Made by a program: the position numbers and the translations under genes
Source: Halichoerus grypus
Taxonomy: Eukaryota > Chordata > Mammalia > Carnivora > Phocidae
Length of the DNA: 64,000 nt
Direction: 5' to 3'
NCBI RefSeq assembly: GCF_964656455.1
Contig: NC_135721.1
Location: 80,890,754 to 80,954,753, forward strand
In this document: in pieces, positions 59,007 to 64,000 of the stretch
Numbering within the stretch: position 1 is the stretch's first letter
Layout of the letters: each line of letters opens with the position of its first letter
Notes under the pieces: generated by a model
Told to the model about the DNA's origin: nothing
What the model saw: the letters and a program-made list of their open reading frames with translations, nothing else
The model's database searches: none

Positions 59007-59126
59007 CTGAAAAGTTGAATTCCTTAATTGTCTTGTAAGGTCTTCTATGTGATGCTCAAAATTATTAGCACGTTCTTTTTCCACATCCAGCTGCTCTGAC
59101 TGCTTATCATATTCTAATAAAAGATT
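59007..59126 (-). CDS. GCC2: GCC2 exon A (coiled coil)
   Basis: This 120-nt exon encodes 40 residues starting NLLLEYDKQSEQLDVEKER, phase 0 at both ends, predicted coiled coil. The acceptor AG reads from plus-strand CT at 59,127-59,128; the donor is CAG|GTAA (plus TTAC at 59,003-59,006). The donor is immediately followed by an A-run and then an antisense L1. The last nine exon bases and GTAA form one copy of that L1's target-site duplication. This is the most upstream GCC2 exon visible. Confidence 0.95.
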
Positions 59127-60831
59127 CTTCAAAAAAAGGCAAAAGGATTTAACTTCAGGCAATTATTATACATTCAACCAGACTGTATTATCAAACCATC
59201 TTGATATAACATTTATGAGTCCATTCTGAAAGCTTAAAGTATTTAAATTCAACATTTGGTAGAATATCTAACTGGCATTATATAATAAAATTAGTATAAT
59301 TCAGATGACTTTTAGTATGGGGAGGAACTATTAGCAAAATGATTTTACATTTATACAATATAGTATCTGCAAGTTAAATATTCTAGTCATCAACAAAAAT
59401 AAACTTCTGAAACATAAACAAAAGTTAGAGAAGGAGAAGAAAAAGTTTAACTTGGTTGCCTTAACTAACTCCACCTAAAGAATTCTGATAGGGAAATGTT
59501 TTAGGCCCAGCCTAATATAAGGTAGAAGTGCTAATGGAGGAACATAGGAAGATATTTTATAAAAACAGTGTCTCATACTCTGTGGCAAAATGTTTAACAT
59601 TTTCTGAACTCTAAAACCAATGGAATTTTCTTTAATATTTCTGGTTTGTGCCTACTCAAGAACAAAATGCCCAGACTGGCCTTTTTGTGACATACTAGCA
59701 AATCAGGTTATCCTCCAAAATATGTACATGAGATTCACTGTTTCCAGACTGTATGTGGGATATTTTTTTTTTTTTCTTCCTCTCTCCTCTCTTATAAATC
59801 CTGTTTTCACTTTTGTTCCTGGAGAACTACTGACTGTTCTCCTTCACATAAATGAATTTTTGTGCATAATAACAAACAAAATCTGAGTTTTCTTTGAAAG
59901 TTTACTTTGGAAAGTCTCAAAAGTGGCCTTCATCCAGACCAGGACCTCTTGAGTCCTTGGCTCCCCTTCCCAGACTCCTTTGGGGTCTCGTGTGTGACAA
60001 TTATATGCTCTTTCTGATTCCTGCTTGCCAAATCTGATTCTTGGCCAAATCTAATTTTGTTTCTAATTCTGATTTATACATAATCAACTATTATCCACAC
60101 TGGTAGCTGAGTGTTAGAATCTGGGTTTCAATTTTATGGTCTATCCATCTTGTGATAGGTAAAAGCCAGGAATTGGGAATCTAGAAGCTGGCTTATAAAT
60201 TTGTTTGTTCATGTTTATTTGTCTGAGGATTCTGTTACTTCCTGGCATATTGAGAAATCATTTGTGTTCTTTTCCACAGAGAGAAGATTTCACGTTTGTT
60301 TTGCATTTGTGTAAATTCCTCTAACTCCACAGATCAGAGATCTTTATCCTCTTAAACTCTATCTGGTCTTCTTTGTTTTTACTCGCTATGGTTCTAATAG
60401 TTGTCAAGGACTGCAAAAATTGAGTATCAAAGCTGACTCTAGTAAATAATGGCTCCCTACAGGAAATTCTGACTATAATCATATATTATTCCTAAGGGGA
60501 GCACTGGAACAAAAAATGAATGCCATGCACGCAATGGTCTAATTTCCTTGATGCATATGCTGATGCTTCTTCTCAGCAAAGAGTAATTATGAATTATCAT
60601 CCCTTCAGAACTGTTGCATGTTCAGATCTTAAAAAAAAAAACAACTGATAAAGATGATGATTATAAGTGATACGAAGACTGGAAAAAGAAACTAGCCAAA
60701 TTCACAAGTAATCCACAAAATTACTGAGCATCCTAATATTGATGCTCCTTAAGGAACCTAATATATATTTATATTTATATTCTTATACTTGCTCAGTTAT
60801 AAGTCTGTTTTTACAAAAAGCGATAATTTTT
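59127..60831. other. Intron upstream of exon A, no further exon seen
   Basis: AT-rich unique sequence. The 88-codon ORF at 59,620-59,886 (plus) has no recognisable similarity and is opposite to GCC2. No additional GCC2 exon was identified up to the window end. Confidence 0.5.
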
Positions 60832-61204
60832 TTTTAATTTCATTTTTTATTTAAATACTAGTAATATATATGGTAAAATTGGTTTCAGGTGTAGAATTTG
60901 GTGATACATCACTTACATATAATTCCCAGTGCTCATCACAAGTGCCCTCCTTAATACTCATCACCCATTTAGCCCATCCCCCCCCGCCTCCCCCCATCAA
61001 CCCTCAGTTTGTTCTCTATAGTTAATTCCTCTTTTTCCCTTCTGCTATGTTCATCTGTTTTGTTTCTTAAATTCCACATATGAGTGAAATCATATGGTAC
61101 TTGTGTTTTTCTGACTTATTTTGCTTAGCATAATACACTCTAGCTCCATCTACGTTGTTGCAAATGGCAAGATTTCATTCTTTTTGATGGCTGAGTAACA
61201 TTCC

Positions 61205-61213
<9 letters not shown>

Positions 61214-61243
<30 letters not shown>
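61214..61243. repeat. (TG)n microsatellite inside L1-E
   Basis: About 15 or more TG units starting after CATTCCATTG at 61,199. The site corresponds to the ATATATATAC tract of ORF2 in L1-A. Confidence 0.9.
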
Positions 61244-61248
<5 letters not shown>

Positions 61249-61660
61249 TATATATGCCACATCTTCTTTATCCATTCATCTGTCAATGGACATTTGGGTT
61301 CTTTCTATAGTTTGGCTATTGTTGATAATGCTGCTATAAATATCAGGGTGCATGTACCCCTTTGAATCACTTTTTGTATCCTACTACTACCCAGTAGTGC
61401 AATTGCTGGGTCGTAGGGTAGCTCTATTTTCAACTTTTTGAGGAACCTCTGTACTGTTTTCCAGAGTGGCTGCACCAGCTTGCATTCCCACCAACAGTGT
61501 AAGGTTTCCCTTTCTCCACAACCTCACCAACGTCTGTTGTCTCCTGAGTTGTTAATTTTAGCTATTCTGACAAGAGTGAGGTGGTATCTCATTGTAGTTT
61601 TGATTTGTATTTCCCTGAGGATAAGTGATGTTGAGCATCTTTTTAAAATGTATCTGCTAG

Positions 61661-61812
61661 GGATGCCTGGGTGGCTCAGTTAGTTAAGTGCCTGCCTTCG
61701 GCTCAGGTCATAGGGTCTTGCTCAGCGGGGAGCCTGCTTCTCCCTCTGCCTGCTGCTCCCCCTGCTTGTGCGTGTGCTCTGACAAATAAATAAATCAAAA
61801 TCTTTAAAAAAA
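61661..61812 (+). mobile_element. Carnivore SINE with internal deletion, inside L1-E
   Basis: Flanked by ATGTATCTGCTAG / ATGTGTCTGCTAG (61,648-61,660, 61,813-61,825). After GGCTCAGGTCATAGGGTC about 40 bases of the usual body are missing before TTGCTCAGCGGGGAGCC. Confidence 0.93.
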
Positions 61813-62506
61813 ATGTGTCTGCTAGTCATCTGGATGTCTTCTTTGGAAAAATGTCTGTTCATATCTTCTACCCATTTCTTAACTGGATTATTTAGTTTTT
61901 GGGTGTTGAGTTTTATAGATTTTGGATACGAACCCTTTATCAGATATGTCATTTGCAAATACCTTCTCCCATTCTGTCAGTTGTCTTTTGGTTTTGTTGA
62001 CTTCTTCCTTTGCTGTGCAAAAGCTTTTTATCTTGATGAAGTCCTAATAGTTCATTCTTGCTTTTGTTTCCCTTGCTCCCGGCAACATGTCTAGTAAGAA
62101 GTTGGGGTGGCTCAGGTGGCTGAGGTCAAAGAGGTTGCTGCCTGTGTTCTCCTCTAGGATTTTGATGGTTTTCTGTCTCACATTTAGGTTTTCCATCCAT
62201 TTTGAATTTATTTTTGTGTAGTGTAAGAAAGTGGTCCAGTTTCATTCTTTTGTAAGTTGTTGTCCAGTTTTCCCAAAAGCATTTATTGAAGAGATTTTTT
62301 CCATCAAGTATTCATTTCTGCTTTCTCGAAGATTAATTGACCATATAGTTGTGGGTCTATATATGGCTTTTCTTTTCTGTTCCATTGATCTATGTGTCTG
62401 TTTTTGTGCCAATACCATACTGTCTTGATGATTACAGTTTGTAATATAGCTTGAAGTCCAGAATTGTGATGTCTCCAGGTTTGCTTTGCTTTTAGTGATT
62501 ATCATT

Positions 62507-62702
62507 TTTTTTTTTTTTAAGATTTTATTTATCTGACAGACAGAGACAGAGCGAGAGAGGGAACGCAAGCAGGGGGAGTGGGAGAGGGAGAAGCAGGCCC
62601 CCTGCAGAGCAGGGAGCCCGATGTGGGGCTCGATCCCAGGACGCTGGGACCACGACCCGAGCCGAAGGCAGATGCACAACAACTGAGCAACCCAAGCACC
62701 CC
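62507..62702 (-). mobile_element. Carnivore SINE at the 5' edge of L1-E
   Basis: Flanked by AGTGATTATCATT / AGTGATCATCATT (62,494-62,506, 62,703-62,715). Full-length, shorter AT tail. Confidence 0.93.
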
Positions 62703-62829
62703 AGTGATCATCATTCTTAAACATATCAGCACTGCTGATTTAATCTTAAATCCTGATGTTTCATCACAAATGAAATTCCTACCTTACTCAAAGATTTAGA
62801 AAATTTTACAACTATAAAACCTATTTTTA

Positions 62830-64000
62830 AAAATGTTTTAATAGACTTCATTTTTTTTTCTTTAGAGCAGTTTTAGGTTCACACCAATACTGAGAGGAAG
62901 GTACATAGATTTCCCATTACCCCTCCACCCCAAATGCAGAGCCTCTGACATTATCAACAAGCCCCACCACAGTGGTACATTTATTGTAACTGATGACCCT
63001 ACAAGGACACATCATCCTCCAAAGTCCATAGTTTACATTAGGGTTTACTTTTGGTGTTATACATTCTCTAGGTTTGGAAAAATTTAAAATGACATACATC
63101 CTCCATTATAGATTATCATACAGAGTAGTTTCACAAGCTAAAAATCCACAGAGGATTTTCCCACCTCTTTCCATTTTCCCCCCACTTATTTATCCCTTCC
63201 TTCCCCAAACCCCTGGGTACCACTGATTGCTTTTTTTCTCAACTGTCTTTTGCCTTTTCCAGAATGTCATATAGTTGGAATCATACATTATGTAGACATT
63301 TCAGATTGGCTTCTTTTGCTTGGTAATAGTATACATTTAAGTTTCCTCCACACCTTTTCATGGCTTGATAGCTCATTTCTTTTTAGTGCTGAATAATACT
63401 CCATTGTTTGAATGTACCACAGCTTATCTATTCACCTACTGAAGGCCACTCTGGTTGTTCCCAAATTTTGGCAATTATAAATACAGCTGCTATAAACACC
63501 TATGTGCAGGTTTTTGTGTGGGTATGTTTTCAACTGCGTTGGGTAAATACCAATGGTTACTAGATTGTATGGTAAGAGTAGGTTTAGTTTCGTAAGAAAC
63601 TGCCAAATTTCTCCCCAAATGTCCGTACTTACTCTTTTGCAACCCCACCAGAGTTCCTAAATGAGAGTTCCTGTTGCTCCATGTCCTTGTCAGCATTTGG
63701 TAGTGTTGGTGTTTCAGATTCTGGCCATTCTAATAGGTGTGCAGTGGTTATCTCATTGTTTTCATTTGTACTTCCCTGATAACATATGGTGTGGAGTATC
63801 TTTATATGCTTATTTGCCATCTCTTTATCTTCTTTGGTGTGGTATCTGTGAAGTTTTTGGCCCATTTTTAAAATCAGGTTTCGGTTGAGTTTTAGTGGTT
63901 CTTTGCATATTTTGGGATAACAGTCCTTCATCAGATATATGTCCTTTGCAAATATTTTCTCCCAGTCTATGCCTTCTCATTCTCTTGATATTATCTTTCA
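62830..64000 (-). mobile_element. Old L1 3' end and ORF2, cut by window edge
   Basis: An L1M-type 3' UTR antisense (AGCAGTTTTAGGTTCACA) leads into the antisense ORF2 C-terminus (CATTTCTTTTTAGTGCTGAATAATACTCC) and continues out of the window. It is strongly diverged. Confidence 0.75.

Larger units (their letters stand above)
9194..59126 (-). other. GCC2: GCC2 gene, 3' part (14 coding exons, last 664 residues)
   Basis: GCC2 (GCC185) is a peripheral trans-Golgi golgin. Its C-terminal GRIP domain recruits it to Golgi membrane through ARL1 and RAB GTPases, and the long coiled coil tethers transport vesicles and anchors microtubules; this is family knowledge. The sequence shows 14 minus-strand exons with GT-AG junctions, matching phases and no stop until the expected end. 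The translation is heptad-rich and charged, then carries the GRIP core (LEYLKNVLLQF, LSPEEKGKL) and ends YLHSWSGLR. The 664 residues are about 40% of the roughly 1,684-residue human protein; the N-terminal exons lie right of the window. Intron sizes range from 87 bp (E-F) to 13.35 kb (D-E). The gene appears intact. In hominoids the GRIP-coding end of this gene was fused to RANBP2 copies (RGPD genes); nothing here suggests such a fusion. Confidence 0.96.
60832..62493 (-). mobile_element. L1-E: truncated antisense L1 remnant
   Basis: On the plus strand the 3' UTR (TGGTTTCAGGTGTAGAATTTGG) is followed by the antisense C-terminal half of ORF2, up to about 62,493. It contains an expanded (TG)n run and a nested plus-strand SINE at 61,661-61,812; another SINE abuts its 5' end. 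It is decayed, with several frameshifts. In GCC2 terms it is sense-oriented, in the intron upstream of exon A. Confidence 0.85.

Noticed and set aside
1..64000. CRISPR arrays, operons, prophage or other prokaryotic systems
   Set aside because: Direct repeats are SINE/L1 target duplications or microsatellites; the window is intron-containing mammalian DNA.

Overview
This is a window of carnivoran genomic DNA containing the 3' part of one protein-coding gene, buried in retrotransposons. The tRNA-Lys-type SINEs carry the head 'GCGCCTGGGTGGCTCAGT', a CT-rich body and an (AAATA)n AAATCTT tail. None shows the canid SINEC_Cf head or the felid body. Together with L1 ORF1/ORF2 proteins of carnivore type, this points to a caniform outside the dog family (bear, seal, mustelid or panda). 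The species cannot be fixed by reading alone.

The gene is GCC2 (GCC185, GRIP and coiled-coil domain-containing protein 2), a trans-Golgi golgin, on the minus strand. Fourteen consecutive coding exons (here A to N in transcription order) run from 59,126 down to the stop codon at 9,194-9,196. All internal junctions are GT-AG, the phases agree at every junction, and the exons total 1,995 nt. They encode the last 664 residues: a long coiled coil followed by the C-terminal GRIP domain (exons M and N). The 5' exons, including the large central exon, lie beyond the right edge. The 3' UTR probably extends from 9,193 to about 6.86 kb. Left of that no gene is recognised.

Region by region. 1-6.9 kb is intergenic with old L1 pieces and SINEs, including a twin-primed (inverted) L1 and two SINEs stacked at one target. 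9.3-22.3 kb is the last intron, with a sense-oriented 6.1-kb L1 (L1-B) and a tiny tRNA-Ile 5'-half insertion. 22.5-31.6 kb is the next intron, with a nearly intact 7.2-kb antisense L1 (L1-A) inserted at the target of an older SINE. 31.6-41.5 kb holds a cluster of eight exons (L to E), with SINEs between several of them. 41.5-54.9 kb is a large intron with a sense L1 (L1-C) whose 5' UTR lacks exactly one GT-AG intron, so it descends from a spliced L1 RNA. 54.9-59.1 kb holds exons D to A; an old L1 (L1-D) sits on the 5' splice site of exon A. 59.1-64 kb is intron with further antisense L1 remnants.

No CRISPR, operon, viral gene or bacterial system is present. The most interesting content is the retrotransposon record: an L1 at an exon/intron border whose target-site duplication copied the splice donor, a spliced L1 integrant, a tailless tRNA-half retropseudogene, twice-used insertion sites, and compound L1 3' UTRs.
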